The notes beneath the pieces are model-generated. The model was not told the origin of the DNA. It was given only the letters and a program-made list of their open reading frames with translations, and ran no database searches. A DNA stretch of 11,400 nucleotides from Bacteroidia bacterium (GTDB lineage: Bacteria > Bacteroidota > Bacteroidia > NS11-12g > UBA955). Below, one piece after another: positions 1-9,100 of this stretch (position 1 is its first letter; the number at the start of each line of letters is the position of its first letter). Both the position numbers and the translations under genes were made by a program. The stretch lies in assembly GCA_014376345.1 (NCBI GenBank), contig JACMRS010000021.1, positions 1 to 11,400 on the forward strand, given 5' to 3'.

Positions 1-1271
1 CCAGCTCTAAATCGAAAAATATCGGAGATGATTTCAGCACCAACACGTAAGTTGACAGCATTTTTATAAATAGTTTTAATCAACTTGTTATCATCATTAA
101 AATTATCCCCTTGCACAACGGGTGAAAGTTTCGCCTGCTTGTAATTAACAAATTCCACATCTCCTGATAAAAAGCCAATTTTTTTATCTAAAAGTGCAAT
201 ACTAAGTGTATTTCTTGAAGGTGTGCTGATTCTGTAACTGTAATTGTTTTGCTGAGATTTGGAAGTTGCAGGACTTACTGCCGGGCCCGAATTATAAGAA
301 GCTCCAGGATCAAAAGTAGCGTCAATCTGGTAACTGTAAATATCTTTGAGAGTATGTGAAACCGGTGACTGAAAACTATAGGCAATTCTGATATTTTCAT
401 TTAATTTTCCAATAATGCCAATCCTTGCGCCCAAGCCGGTACCATTTGTTTTAATGTATTGATTAAGGCTAATCGACTTTATGTCTTTTGAAGAAGCCGG
501 CTTGTTATCTGTTTCCTTAAAATCGTTGTCTTCAATATAGCGGACTGAAGAAATAAACAGACTTCCTCCAATATAAATTTTATGCGAATAATTGCCGGCA
601 ATTGAGAATGCATAATCATTCATGGCGCCTCGGGTTCTTATGCTTCCTGTTTGGTTTATATCTAAAGCCGGGCTTTTAAATCCTGAAACATATTGGTTGG
701 TATCAGTAGTATTAAAATCTATCGCTTTTGTTTGTAATGCAAGATATTCTAAGGAGCTAGGTGAAAAATTATTGAAATCCTGACCATTTCCGCGTTCAGC
801 AAAGTTTTGCGTTATTGAACTTCTGTTATTGTTTCCTTCATATAAAGTTTGCCTGTGAAAGTTGTTGGTTCTGTTTAGCGTTATACCATAACAAACATTT
901 ACCCAGCCATCTTTCACTTCCTGACCATTTTCGTAATTAATATAGCTGTTTACAAAACTGATATTTGGAATATTAAAGTTAAATTTATTATCAGTTGTGG
1001 AATTAGTAATATAATCTGCTTTATTCGTAATATTATAAAATGAAGTGCCAATGCCAAATTGTTTAGACCTGTAAAATGCAAGTCCGGCAGGATTTATAAG
1101 TGCAGAACTAAAATCTGCTCCAACTGCTCCGAAAGCGCCACCGGATCCTGAAGATCTTGCTGTACTTCCTGGTAAAGATTGTGAATATCTCAAAGCTTCA
1201 ACCTGATTTTGTGCAAATGCTTGTGCTGAAAGAAATGTCAGCCAGATACACACATAAATATTTTTAACCAT
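1..1271 (-). CDS. FadL/OmpP1-type outer-membrane protein, partial (C-terminus off the left edge)
   Basis: Translating the minus strand from the ATG at 1271 gives an uninterrupted frame of 423 codons that reaches the window edge without a stop. Residues 1-20 form a signal peptide ending AFA, with cleavage likely before QNQ. Residues 36-67 carry a glycine/serine-rich block (GSTARSSGSGG, then GAFGAVGADFSSALINPAGL) that is common near the N-terminus of Bacteroidota FadL/OmpP1/TodX-like proteins. The rest alternates short aromatic and polar stretches, as expected of a beta-barrel, with asparagine-rich loops. FadL proteins carry hydrophobic compounds across the outer membrane; the substrate here cannot be told. 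The start lies 15 bases after the stop of the lipoprotein gene, so the two are probably cotranscribed. The family is usually around 450-550 aa, so only a small part is missing. The family call is by motif and architecture. Confidence 0.78.
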   Translation of the reverse strand, partial: MVKNIYVCIWLTFLSAQAFAQNQVEALRYSQSLPGSTARSSGSGGAFGAVGADFSSALINPAGLAFYRSKQFGIGTSFYNITNKADYITNSTTDNKFNFNIPNISFVNSYINYENGQEVKDGWVNVCYGITLNRTNNFHRQTLYEGNNNRSSITQNFAERGNGQDFNNFSPSSLEYLALQTKAIDFNTTDTNQYVSGFKSPALDINQTGSIRTRGAMNDYAFSIAGNYSHKIYIGGSLFISSVRYIEDNDFKETDNKPASSKDIKSISLNQYIKTNGTGLGARIGIIGKLNENIRIAYSFQSPVSHTLKDIYSYQIDATFDPGASYNSGPAVSPATSKSQQNNYSYRISTPSRNTLSIALLDKKIGFLSGDVEFVNYKQAKLSPVVQGDNFNDDNKLIKTIYKNAVNLRVGAEIISDIFRFRA

Positions 1272-1286
1272 AAACAGTTTCAGAAA

Positions 1287-2558
1287 TTAACGTCTTCTAG
1301 TGCTACCTCCGCCTGAGCTTCCACCAGATGATGAACCGCTTCCAGAGCCGCTTCCTGAACTTCCTGATCCACTACCTGAAGAACCACCAGTATTCCACCA
1401 GCCACCGCCTGATCCGTTTGAATTACCGCTGGTATTTCCATTAGTATTAGACGAGTTTGTATTTGTATTTCTGTTGTTTCCTGAAGTACCTGTAGTGTTT
1501 CGTGAACCTGAAGTGTTACCGGAATTACCGCTGCTTTCCCACCATTTTGATTTTGGTGCCGGAGCAGTAGTGTTTGTTGTGTTGTTTGTGTTGGTAGTAT
1601 TTCCGGAATTAGTGGTTGTAGTTGTAGTGTTTCCCGATCCTGTAGTCCCAGCCTGAGGATTTGTAACAGTTGTGCTATTTGCAGGAGCAGTAGCAGGATT
1701 TACAGTATTTTTAGGAGTTCTGTCCGGAGAATAAACACCGGAAGGAGTGGTAGATGTCTGATTTCCTTGTGTTCCGTTTGTAGCAGTAGTAGTTGCAGGA
1801 TTGCTGTTATTTTGAGCAGGTACTACATAAGTCGGTTGGTTAACATTTTGACCGGTATTTCCATTTCCCTGATTTACAATTGCAGGTCTGTCGCTGGAAA
1901 GTGCTCCTCTTCTTCCAAAATGTGAAGGACTGGATTGTGAACCGCCACCACCGTAGTTGTTATTGTTACCATAGCCATTTCCATTTCCATATCCATTGCC
2001 GTAACCATAATTGCGACCATAACCATAACCTCCACCATTGCCGTAACCATAATAGTCGTATGGGTTATAATAAGGTGCGTAACCGAAGTAAGGAGAATAG
2101 TAAAATGGAGATCCAAATTGAACACCATACCCAAAACGTGAATATGAATTATAACTTATGTATAAACCTGATGATGGATATCCGTAAAAGTTGTTAAAAC
2201 CATTATTATAACCATAGTTGCCTCCACCGTAATAACCGCCATTAAATCCATTGTTGCAGCCTTGATAATTGCCATAATTATTATATTGACTATAATAATT
2301 TCCGTTGTGAAAATTATTAAATCTGTCTGCATAAGTGCCACCACCGGAATAATAATTTTGGGGAGTGGTACTTTGATTCTGCAAAGAATTATCAGTAGTT
2401 ACCTGAGTATTCTGTTCTTCATCTGAAGAAACAGCATATACTGGTACATCAGCTTTTGTAAAGTAAACATCATCATAATTTGTTGATGACATTTTACCGG
2501 TATTAGCGCAAGAGCTAAAGATCAGAGCAATACCTAAAATTAAAATTGCGTTTTTCAT
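1287..2558 (-). CDS. Low-complexity G/N/Y/S/T-rich lipoprotein of unknown function
   Basis: I do not recognise a functional family. I chose the ATG at 2558 (423 aa) over an upstream TTG at 2579, because it puts a classical lipoprotein signal at the very N-terminus: MKNAILILGIALIFSSC, with lipidated Cys17. No acidic surface-export signal follows the Cys. Three zones follow: residues 70-205 are rich in Gly, Asn and Tyr, with GYGN-type repeats and a more structured aromatic core at about 128-172; 206-335 is a Thr/Asn/Pro/Gln linker; 336-420 is Gly/Ser/Asn-rich, ending in a Ser-Gly run and the tail TRRR. Two Trp pairs (W339-W340 and W387-W388) stand out in the C-terminal zone. The gene is divergent from proS and 15 bases upstream of the FadL-like gene. 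A surface, matrix or scaffold role is inference only. Confidence 0.8.
   Translation of the reverse strand: MKNAILILGIALIFSSCANTGKMSSTNYDDVYFTKADVPVYAVSSDEEQNTQVTTDNSLQNQSTTPQNYYSGGGTYADRFNNFHNGNYYSQYNNYGNYQGCNNGFNGGYYGGGNYGYNNGFNNFYGYPSSGLYISYNSYSRFGYGVQFGSPFYYSPYFGYAPYYNPYDYYGYGNGGGYGYGRNYGYGNGYGNGNGYGNNNNYGGGGSQSSPSHFGRRGALSSDRPAIVNQGNGNTGQNVNQPTYVVPAQNNSNPATTTATNGTQGNQTSTTPSGVYSPDRTPKNTVNPATAPANSTTVTNPQAGTTGSGNTTTTTTNSGNTTNTNNTTNTTAPAPKSKWWESSGNSGNTSGSRNTTGTSGNNRNTNTNSSNTNGNTSGNSNGSGGGWWNTGGSSGSGSGSSGSGSGSGSSSGGSSGGGSTRRR
1292..1390 (-). repeat. Coding Ser/Gly low-complexity run
   Basis: The last 30 or so codons of the lipoprotein gene encode alternating Ser and Gly ending in Arg-Arg-Arg. 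At DNA level the codons vary, so this is an amino-acid repeat rather than a clean microsatellite. The biased composition keeps other frames open; a proline-rich plus-strand frame across 1300-1656 is such a shadow. Confidence 0.7.
1940..2060 (-). repeat. Coding GYGN-type repeat
   Basis: The plus strand shows repeated ccataacc / ccatttcc units. On the minus strand these encode repeated Gly-Tyr-Gly-Asn motifs of the lipoprotein (about residues 170-205). The units are imperfect, so recent slippage cannot be claimed. Confidence 0.65.
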
Positions 2559-2593
2559 AATCAAATTTGTTTTTAGCAAATGTTATAATCGCC

Positions 2594-2601
2594 TACATTT
2601 G
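2594..2601 (+). promoter_or_regulatory. Putative -7 promoter element for proS
   Basis: TACATTTG matches the Bacteroidota -7 consensus TAnnTTTG exactly and ends 37 bases before the proS ATG. Upstream there is only a T-rich stretch (2570-2574) at about the right distance for a -33 element, plus a TTTG at 2566-2569 that is 24 bases away. The match also rules against starting proS at the TTG at 2567, which lies upstream of this element. On the minus strand the lipoprotein gene has only a weak candidate, TAACTTTA at 2615-2608. Confidence 0.55.
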
Positions 2602-2638
2602 CACTTGTAAAGTTACAAAAAACGTTCCACAATTCCAA

Positions 2639-4117
2639 ATGCCAACAGAAAAAATTAAAAGAAGTGACGATTACTCACAATGGTATAATAATCTTGTTAA
2701 AAATGCAGACCTGGCTGAACACTCAGCTGTTAAAGGTTGTATGGTAATAAAACCTTATGGGTATGCTATTTGGGAAAAAATGCAGCAAGAATTAGACAAA
2801 AAGTTTAAGGAAACAGGACATTCTAATGCTTATTTCCCGTTATTTATTCCAAAAAGCCTTTTTGAAGCTGAAGAAAAAAATGCTGAAGGATTTTCAAAAG
2901 AATGTGCAGTTGTTACTCATTACAGATTAAAATCAGATCCTGAAAACCCGGGTAAACTTATTGTTGATCCTGAAGCTAAACTTACAGAAGAATTGGTTGT
3001 AAGACCAACCAGTGAAGCTATAATATGGAATACTTATCGCGATTGGATTCAATCGTACCGTGATTTGCCGATTTTAATAAATCAGTGGGCAAATGTGGTT
3101 CGCTGGGAAATGAAAACAAGATTATTTTTACGTACTACAGAGTTTTTATGGCAGGAAGGGCACACTGCACATGCTACAAAAGAGGAGGCTATAATTGAAA
3201 CCAGGCAAATGCTTGATGTTTATGCAGATTTTGCAGAACATTTTTTGGGAGTTCCTGTTATAAAAGGTATTAAAACTGCGAATGAAAGATTTGCCGGTGC
3301 AGATGATACTTATTGTATTGAAGGATTAATGCAGGATGGAAAAGCTTTACAAATGGGGACTTCTCACTTTTTAGGTCAGAATTTCGCTAAAGCTTTTGAC
3401 GTTAAATTTCAAACAAAAGAAGGAAAATTAGAACATGTATGGGCCACCAGCTGGGGTGTTTCTACAAGGCTGATGGGTGCACTGATTATGGCTCACAGTG
3501 ATGATGAAGGTTTAGTTTTGCCGCCAAATGTTGCACCTGTTCAGGTTGTTATCGTTCCGATTTATAAGACAGAAGAAGAATTTGCGAGAATTTCTGAGGC
3601 TGCATTCCATATCAAAAAAGAACTTGAATTAAAAGATGTCAGGGTGAAATTTGACAGCAGGGATACACATAAACCGGGTTATAAATTTGCCGAATGGGAA
3701 CAAAAAGGCGTGCCGGTAAGAATTGCAATCGGTCCGCGTGATCTCGAAAATCAGACAGTTGAAATTGCTCGCAGAGATACTAAAGAGAAACAAACTTACA
3801 GCATCAATGATCTGAGTAATAAAATTATACATTTGCTTTCTAATATTCAGGAAAATATTTACCTGAAAGCAAAGCAATTCAGAGATTCAAATATTCATAA
3901 AGCAGACAGGTGGGATGAATTTAAAGAAATACTGGAAACTTCAGCAGGCTTTATTTCTGCCCATTGGGATGGTACATCAGAAACAGAAATAGCTATTAAG
4001 GAAGCGACTAAAGCTACAATCAGATGCATCCCGCTTAACAATCATCAGGAAGCAGGTAAATGTATTTTTTCGGGAAATCCTTCTACCCAAAGAGTACTTT
4101 TTGCTAAAGCGTATTAA
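2639..4117 (+). CDS. proS: Prolyl-tRNA synthetase, archaeal/eukaryote-like type
   Basis: Cytoplasmic class II enzyme that charges tRNA-Pro with proline using ATP. From the ATG at 2639 it is 492 aa, the normal length for the short ProRS type that lacks the bacterial editing insertion. The catalytic core has the TSE loop (124-126), motif 1 around 147-157 (INQWANVVRWE), motif 2 at 165-180 (RTTEFLWQEGHTAHAT) and motif 3 at 273-291 (GVSTRLMGALIMAHSDDEG) with Arg277. The anticodon-binding domain covers about 298-400. The C-terminal domain ends in the conserved FAKAY with terminal Tyr492. Only two cysteines (C463, C475) are visible where archaeal homologues have a four-Cys zinc site, so zinc binding there is uncertain. 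A longer frame begins at a TTG at 2567, but it would add 24 residues with no family similarity. The stop overlaps that of the converging gene on the other strand. Confidence 0.97.
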   Translation: MPTEKIKRSDDYSQWYNNLVKNADLAEHSAVKGCMVIKPYGYAIWEKMQQELDKKFKETGHSNAYFPLFIPKSLFEAEEKNAEGFSKECAVVTHYRLKSDPENPGKLIVDPEAKLTEELVVRPTSEAIIWNTYRDWIQSYRDLPILINQWANVVRWEMKTRLFLRTTEFLWQEGHTAHATKEEAIIETRQMLDVYADFAEHFLGVPVIKGIKTANERFAGADDTYCIEGLMQDGKALQMGTSHFLGQNFAKAFDVKFQTKEGKLEHVWATSWGVSTRLMGALIMAHSDDEGLVLPPNVAPVQVVIVPIYKTEEEFARISEAAFHIKKELELKDVRVKFDSRDTHKPGYKFAEWEQKGVPVRIAIGPRDLENQTVEIARRDTKEKQTYSINDLSNKIIHLLSNIQENIYLKAKQFRDSNIHKADRWDEFKEILETSAGFISAHWDGTSETEIAIKEATKATIRCIPLNNHQEAGKCIFSGNPSTQRVLFAKAY

Positions 4118-4124
4118 GCTTTAG
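4104..4124. terminator. Small hairpin spanning two overlapping convergent stop codons
   Basis: CTAAAGC (4104-4110) and GCTTTAG (4118-4124) form a perfect 7-bp inverted repeat around the loop GTATTAA. The loop holds the proS stop (TAA, 4115-4117) and the opposing gene's stop (TTA on the plus strand, 4114-4116). It is the only candidate terminator for proS and for the secA operon. Neither side is followed by a good T-tract, so it may be weak, Rho-assisted or not a terminator. Confidence 0.4.
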
Positions 4125-4563
4125 TTACATGTTTAGAAATCTCGGTTTTAAGAGATTCTGCATCTTCTTCACTGAGGTAATTTGTTTGTAAAGAAGCAAT
4201 TGCTTTGCTATCTCTTAGTTTCATGTTAATTTCGTAAAGCTGAAAATTAACTGTTTCAATATATTGCCATAACAATACTGTTGGTCTGTTAAAAATATGC
4301 AGTCTGTACTCTAATCCGAGTTCATCTACCTTTACATAATATTTTTTATTGAAAGGAGGAGCTTTAGCTGCAAGCAGAATAAAAAGTATTGAAGCAAATG
4401 CCACAAAATCAGCTAAAATAAATAGCCACCAGAATTTATCAATAAAGTCAGTATCAGGCATTAATTTTAGTATTACCAGACTGCATAAAAATGCAGCAAG
4501 GGCAAAACATGCATATACAGGTGCCTGAGCCCTGTTTCTGTTAACTGTGTAAATTTTTTCCAT
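4114..4563 (-). CDS. Two-TM membrane protein with a possible PH-like cytoplasmic domain
   Basis: A 149-aa protein of unknown function. Residues 15-35 and 44-66 are hydrophobic helices joined by a short loop. A soluble tail of about 80 residues follows (YYVKVDELGLEYRLHI, then a run of alternating strands, then a C-terminal helix with SEEDAESLKTEIS). This architecture, two helices and then a beta-rich domain ending in a helix, resembles small bacterial proteins with a PH-like domain, but I see no defining motif. It starts 52 bases after the phosphatase gene and is the last member of the secA-led run. Its stop codon overlaps that of proS on the other strand. Real coding is supported by composition and by its fit in the operon. 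Confidence 0.75.
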   Translation of the reverse strand: MEKIYTVNRNRAQAPVYACFALAAFLCSLVILKLMPDTDFIDKFWWLFILADFVAFASILFILLAAKAPPFNKKYYVKVDELGLEYRLHIFNRPTVLLWQYIETVNFQLYEINMKLRDSKAIASLQTNYLSEEDAESLKTEISKHVTKA

Positions 4564-4615
4564 TATAAAATTTTACTATGTTCGGAAATGGCTTTTAAAT
4601 TGAAAAAATGAAAGT

Positions 4616-5701
4616 TTAAAAACCGTACAGAAATTTCATTTTTTTGAAAATGTCAGTATTTTGCATAATTCCTGAAAACAGTTCTGCTCCCGGTCCATAA
4701 GCATAAACAGGCACCATTATACCTGAATGATGAGTATTTGCAAAATCTGGTTTAATAGTTTTAGTTTTCAGGTCACCATACATTAATCCTAATCCGCCTG
4801 TTTCGTGATCTGCAGTTACAATTACAAGTGTATTACCATCGGCTACTGCAAAGTCAAGGGCTTGTTTAACAGCATGGTCAAAATCGACTGTTTCTGAAAT
4901 AACGTAAGGCAAATCATTGTTGTGTCCACCCCAATCAATCTGACTTCCTTCAACCATCAGGAAAAATCCTTTTTTATTAGAGTTAAGACTGTGAACTGCT
5001 GATCTTGTGGCATCAGGAAGAAAATCTCCGCGGCCATTCATGTATTTTGGAGGATGTATGCTGTCATTATAAAACCAGAAAGTTTTTTTTCCTGGAGAGA
5101 TCATGCTTGTTAGTGGATAGCCTGTAAAAACACTATAGCCATCTTCAGTTAACTTTGAAACTGAGAAGTAGGGTTTTCCTGTTCCGGCTACAAAATCAAT
5201 TCCTTTGCCATAAAAATCATTAGCAATTCTGCTGTGCATTTCACGGTCGGGTGTATGCGCAAAAAAAGATGCCGGAGTGGCGTGAGTAACAGAGCAGGTG
5301 CTTATTAGTCCGGTTGATAGTCCATTTGATTCGGCCAATTCAAGAATGGTTGTTCTTGATAGAGTATCAAATCCAACGCCTATTGCGCCGTTATATGTTT
5401 TTTCACCGGAAGAGAGTGCAGTTGCTCCTGCAGCACTGTCAGTGATATAATCATTGTAAGATGAAGTTTGAACAAGTCCGATAATTTTAAAGAATTCAAA
5501 ACCCGGAAGTCCATTATTGACAAAAAGAGCTGCAGATACCTGAGCAAGCCCCATTCCATCTCCAATAAGTAGAATTATATTTTTAGGCTTTTTAGAATAA
5601 TTTGCTGAAGGTTCAACTCCTGCAACTGGAGTTTTACTGCGGCATGATGAGACTATGCAAAGTGCCACATAACTTGCTACCAAAAGTAATTTTCTGATCA
5701 T
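4616..5701 (-). CDS. phoA: Lipoprotein alkaline phosphatase, PhoA family
   Basis: Metal-dependent phosphomonoesterase that releases phosphate outside the inner membrane. Of 361 aa, residues 1-20 are a lipoprotein signal (VSSC, lipidated Cys20). Metal and catalytic motifs are all present: GDGMG with Asp48, TDSAAGATALSSG with Asp88 and nucleophile Ser89, THATPASFFAHTPDR with Thr142 and phosphate-binding Arg153, EGSQIDWGGH with Glu251, Asp256 and His260, TADHETGG with Asp298 and His299, and HHSG with His325. It is about 110 residues shorter than E. coli PhoA. The positions matching E. coli Asp153 and Lys328 are His140 and Trp257, the pair known in cold-active Vibrio alkaline phosphatase. The start codon overlaps the SPOR gene's stop by 4 bases (ATGA), which suggests translational coupling. 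Expression as part of a secA operon rather than a Pho-controlled unit is notable, though an internal promoter cannot be excluded. Confidence 0.93.
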   Translation of the reverse strand: MIRKLLLVASYVALCIVSSCRSKTPVAGVEPSANYSKKPKNIILLIGDGMGLAQVSAALFVNNGLPGFEFFKIIGLVQTSSYNDYITDSAAGATALSSGEKTYNGAIGVGFDTLSRTTILELAESNGLSTGLISTCSVTHATPASFFAHTPDREMHSRIANDFYGKGIDFVAGTGKPYFSVSKLTEDGYSVFTGYPLTSMISPGKKTFWFYNDSIHPPKYMNGRGDFLPDATRSAVHSLNSNKKGFFLMVEGSQIDWGGHNNDLPYVISETVDFDHAVKQALDFAVADGNTLVIVTADHETGGLGLMYGDLKTKTIKPDFANTHHSGIMVPVYAYGPGAELFSGIMQNTDIFKKMKFLYGF

Positions 5702-6090
5702 ATTTTAGGAAATTTGAGCTTATCCTTAACCAGAATTGCTGTTGGATAATTGTCTTTTACAAGGTTGAGTAATTCCTGTGCTTCAAGTTTTGTTTTAAAA
5801 ACACCGACATATACTTTGAAATTTGGTTCATCCCAGATTACGTCGGCATCGTATTTGTTGCTAAATTCGGCAATAAATTTATTTCTGATTGCTTCAGCTT
5901 TTGAGCGATTTTCATCAAATATGATAAGAATATGGTAACCATCCATCTTAGCATCCGGATTTTTACGCTGTGCGGTTCGGCTGCTAATTAAGCCTTCAAG
6001 ACCGGCAGGTTGGTCTGCAACTTCAGTTTGAGCATTTGCACTTAGTGAAATGAGCGTTACAATAAAAAAGAATAGCAGTTTAATCTTCAT
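5698..6090 (-). CDS. Small exported SPOR-domain protein
   Basis: A 130-aa protein. Residues 1-20 form a signal peptide ending SANA, with Gln21 as the likely mature N-terminus. A short linker leads to a SPOR-like domain over about residues 50-128: GYHILIIFDENRSKAEAIR, then a helix, then PNFKVYVGVFKTKLEAQEL and a final strand ending in ILVKDKL. The GYxI...PNFKVxVGxFxTxxEAQ pattern is the usual Bacteroidota form. SPOR domains generally bind peptidoglycan glycan strands stripped of peptides; here the protein is little more than one exported SPOR domain, so a binding or accessory role is inferred. It starts 38 bases after secA and overlaps the phosphatase start by 4 bases. Confidence 0.85.
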   Translation of the reverse strand: MKIKLLFFFIVTLISLSANAQTEVADQPAGLEGLISSRTAQRKNPDAKMDGYHILIIFDENRSKAEAIRNKFIAEFSNKYDADVIWDEPNFKVYVGVFKTKLEAQELLNLVKDNYPTAILVKDKLKFPKI

Positions 6091-6128
6091 GCTTTTGTTT
6101 TATACGAAGGTAAGTATAACCTTTCAGA

Positions 6129-9100
6129 TCAGACCGCCCCGTGACAATTTTTATATTTTTTTCCACTGCCGCAAGGACACAAATCATTTCTGCCAACCAG
6201 GTTTTCAGTCTTTATTGGCATTTGTTGCTGTACCGGTGCTGATTCTTCAATTGCCTGAGCATTCTGACTTCTTGCATCCGGCTGGTCATTCCTGCCCAGC
6301 TTCATTTTACTCATATCTGTGCGCTGATCTTTTGCCTGTTGAACATTTCCCTGCTCAGATAGTATTCTACCTTTATGAAGCATAGAAAGCACATTAAAGT
6401 TTAATCTGGAAATCAGCTTTTTAAATAACTCAAATGATTCAAGTTTATAGATAAGTAAAGGATCTTTTTGCTCGAAAGTAGCATTGTTAGCTGCTTGTTT
6501 AAGTTCATCAAGTTCTCTTAAATGATCTTTCCATTCTTCGTCGATCATTTCTAAAGTGATTCCTTTTTCGAAAGACTGATTTAATTCTTTACCTTTAGAA
6601 TCAATTGCTTTTTTAAGGTTTGTTACAACCTGCATTGCTTTTAAACCATCAGTAAAGGGTACTGCTACATTTTCAACTTTAGATCCTTCTTGTTGCCATA
6701 TTTTATTAAGAACAGGCATTGCAGAATTTCTGATATCCTCTTGTCTTTTTTGATATGCTTCATTAACAGTATGAAATAATCTTTCAGATAAATCCTCAGC
6801 CTTTCCGGATTTGAGTTCATCAGCATTAAAGTCAGGTTCCACAGCAAATGTGCGGGCTACTTCAATTTTCATATTGTCATAATCACCGCTGTCTTTAGCA
6901 GTGTAAACCAACTCTTCACAATAATCAAGAAGCATATTCTGAAGATCAAGCGCAATTCTATCGCCAAAAAGTGCATTTTTTCTTCTTTTATATATAACGG
7001 TACGTTGCTTATTCATTACATCATCATATTCCAGAAGACGTTTACGCATACCGAAATTATTCTGTTCTACCTTTTTCTGAGAGCGTTCAATAGTATCACT
7101 CATCATTTTGGCCTGAATTACTTCACCTTCTTTGAAGCCAAATCTGTCCATTAATTTTGAGGCCCTTTCTGAACCAAACAAACGCATTAAATCATCTTCA
7201 AGACTTACATAAAACTGAGATGAACCCGGATCACCCTGCCTTCCGGCACGTCCTCTAAGCTGTCTGTCAACACGTCTGCTGTCGTGCCTTTCTGTTCCCA
7301 GAATTGCAAGTCCTCCGGCATCTACTACTTCTTTAGTGATTTTAATATCCGTACCACGACCGGCCATGTTAGTTGCAATAGTTACAGCACCGGGTTTTCC
7401 TGCTTCGGCAATAATCTCTGCCTCGCGTTGGTTTTGTTTTGCATTAAGTACATTGTGTTTAATATTGCGAAGTTTAAGCATCCTGCTTAAAAGCTCTGAT
7501 ATTTCTACTGATGTTGTTCCCACAAGTACAGGGCGTCCGGCGCTTGTAAGTTCAACAACCTGTTCAATAACCGCATTGTATTTCTCGCGTTTTGTCCTGT
7601 AAATAAGATCGTAAAGATCATTACGTTGCATGTCTCTGTTTGTTGGAATAACCACTACATCCAGTTTGTAAATTTCCCAGAATTCTCCTGCTTCAGTTTC
7701 TGCAGTTCCTGTCATTCCACAAAGTTTGTGGTACATTCTGAAATAATTCTGTAGAGTAATAGTTGCAAAAGTCTGACTTGCCGCTTCCACTTTTACATTC
7801 TCTTTAGCTTCGATTGCCTGGTGTAGTCCGTCTGAATACCTTCTGCCTTCAAGTACACGGCCTGTTTGCTCATCTACAATTTTAACCTTGCTTTCACTTA
7901 AAATGTATTCAGTGTCTTTTTCAAAAAGAGTATAGGCTTTTAATAATTGGTTGATAGAATGAATTCTTTCAGATTTAACTGCAAAATTTCGCATCAGTTC
8001 TTCTTTCTGCTTAGATTTAGCATCTGCTTCAAGAGTAGATTTTTCAATGTCAGCAATTTCAGCCCCAACATCCGGAATGATAAAGAAATCTTTTTCTTCT
8101 CCCGATTGGGTAATAAGTTCTACTCCTTTTTCAGTAAGTTCTACCTGATTATTTTTTTCATCAATAACGAAATACAGCTCAGAATCGGCTTTCGGCATTT
8201 CTCTTTGATGGTCGGCCATGTAAAAGTTTTCTGTTTTTTGCAAAAGCATTTTCATTCCCTGTTCACCAAGAAATTTTATAATTGCTTTATTTTTTGGGAG
8301 TCCGCGATGAGCACGCATTAATGCAAGTCCGCCTTCACCTTCTTTTTCACCTGTATTTCCTTCTGCAATAAGCTTTTTAGCATCATTCAGAAAAAAATTG
8401 ACTGCTTTTTTCTGTGCTTCAACAAGTTTTTCAATTCTTGGTTTAAGTGCTGCAAATTCCTGATGCTCACCTCTGGGTACCGGTCCGGATATAATAAGAG
8501 GTGTACGTGCATCATCTACAAGTACTGAATCTACCTCATCTACGATAGCATAATGGTGTTTGCGCTGAACAAGCTCATCGGGTGTATGCACCATATTATC
8601 ACGCAGATAATCAAAGCCAAACTCATTGTTTGTGCCGTAAGTAATGTCTGAGAGGTAAGCTTTTTTACGTTCGTCACTATTTGGTCTGTGGTAGTCGATA
8701 CAATCAACAGACAAACCGTGAAACTCAAATAAAGGACCATTCCATTCACAATCCCTTCGGGCCAGATAATCATTAACTGTTATCAGGTGAACACCACGTC
8801 CTGTAAGTGCATTCAGGTAAACAGGTAAAGTAGAAACAAGCGTTTTTCCTTCTCCGGTAGCCATTTCTGATATTTTACCCTGGTGAAGCACGATGCCACC
8901 TATAAGTTGTACATCATAATGTACCATGTTCCATTTAATAGGGGCACCTGCGGCATCCCAAGTGTTGGCATAAATAGCTTTGTTGCCATCAATAACCACA
9001 TTTTTTTTGCGCACAGACAGTGCTTTATCAAAATCAGAAGCTGTTACTTCCAAATGCTCATTTTCGCTGAATCTTCTTGCAGTTTCTTTAACTACTGCAA

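Noticed and set aside
1300..1656. Plus-strand frame encoding a Pro/Glu/Val-rich protein
   Set aside because: It is the complement of the Ser/Gly/Asn/Thr-rich lipoprotein codons. The bias alone keeps the frame open, and there is no signal, domain or promoter.
2567..2638. N-terminal extension of proS from a TTG
   Set aside because: The added residues do not resemble ProRS, and the extension lies over the promoter and the divergent lipoprotein leader. The ATG at 2639 gives the family N-terminus.
6091..6128. Small hairpin (TTATAC/GTATAA) between secA and the SPOR gene
   Set aside because: Six pairs of weak AT-rich stem without a T-tract; too weak to call a terminator, and it would split a likely operon.
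7947..8321. Plus-strand frame inside secA (124 codons), and similar frames at 8883-9182, 8980-9210 and 7336-7602
   Set aside because: They are antisense shadows of a full-length conserved secA, with biased Phe/Ser/Cys composition and no recognisable motif.
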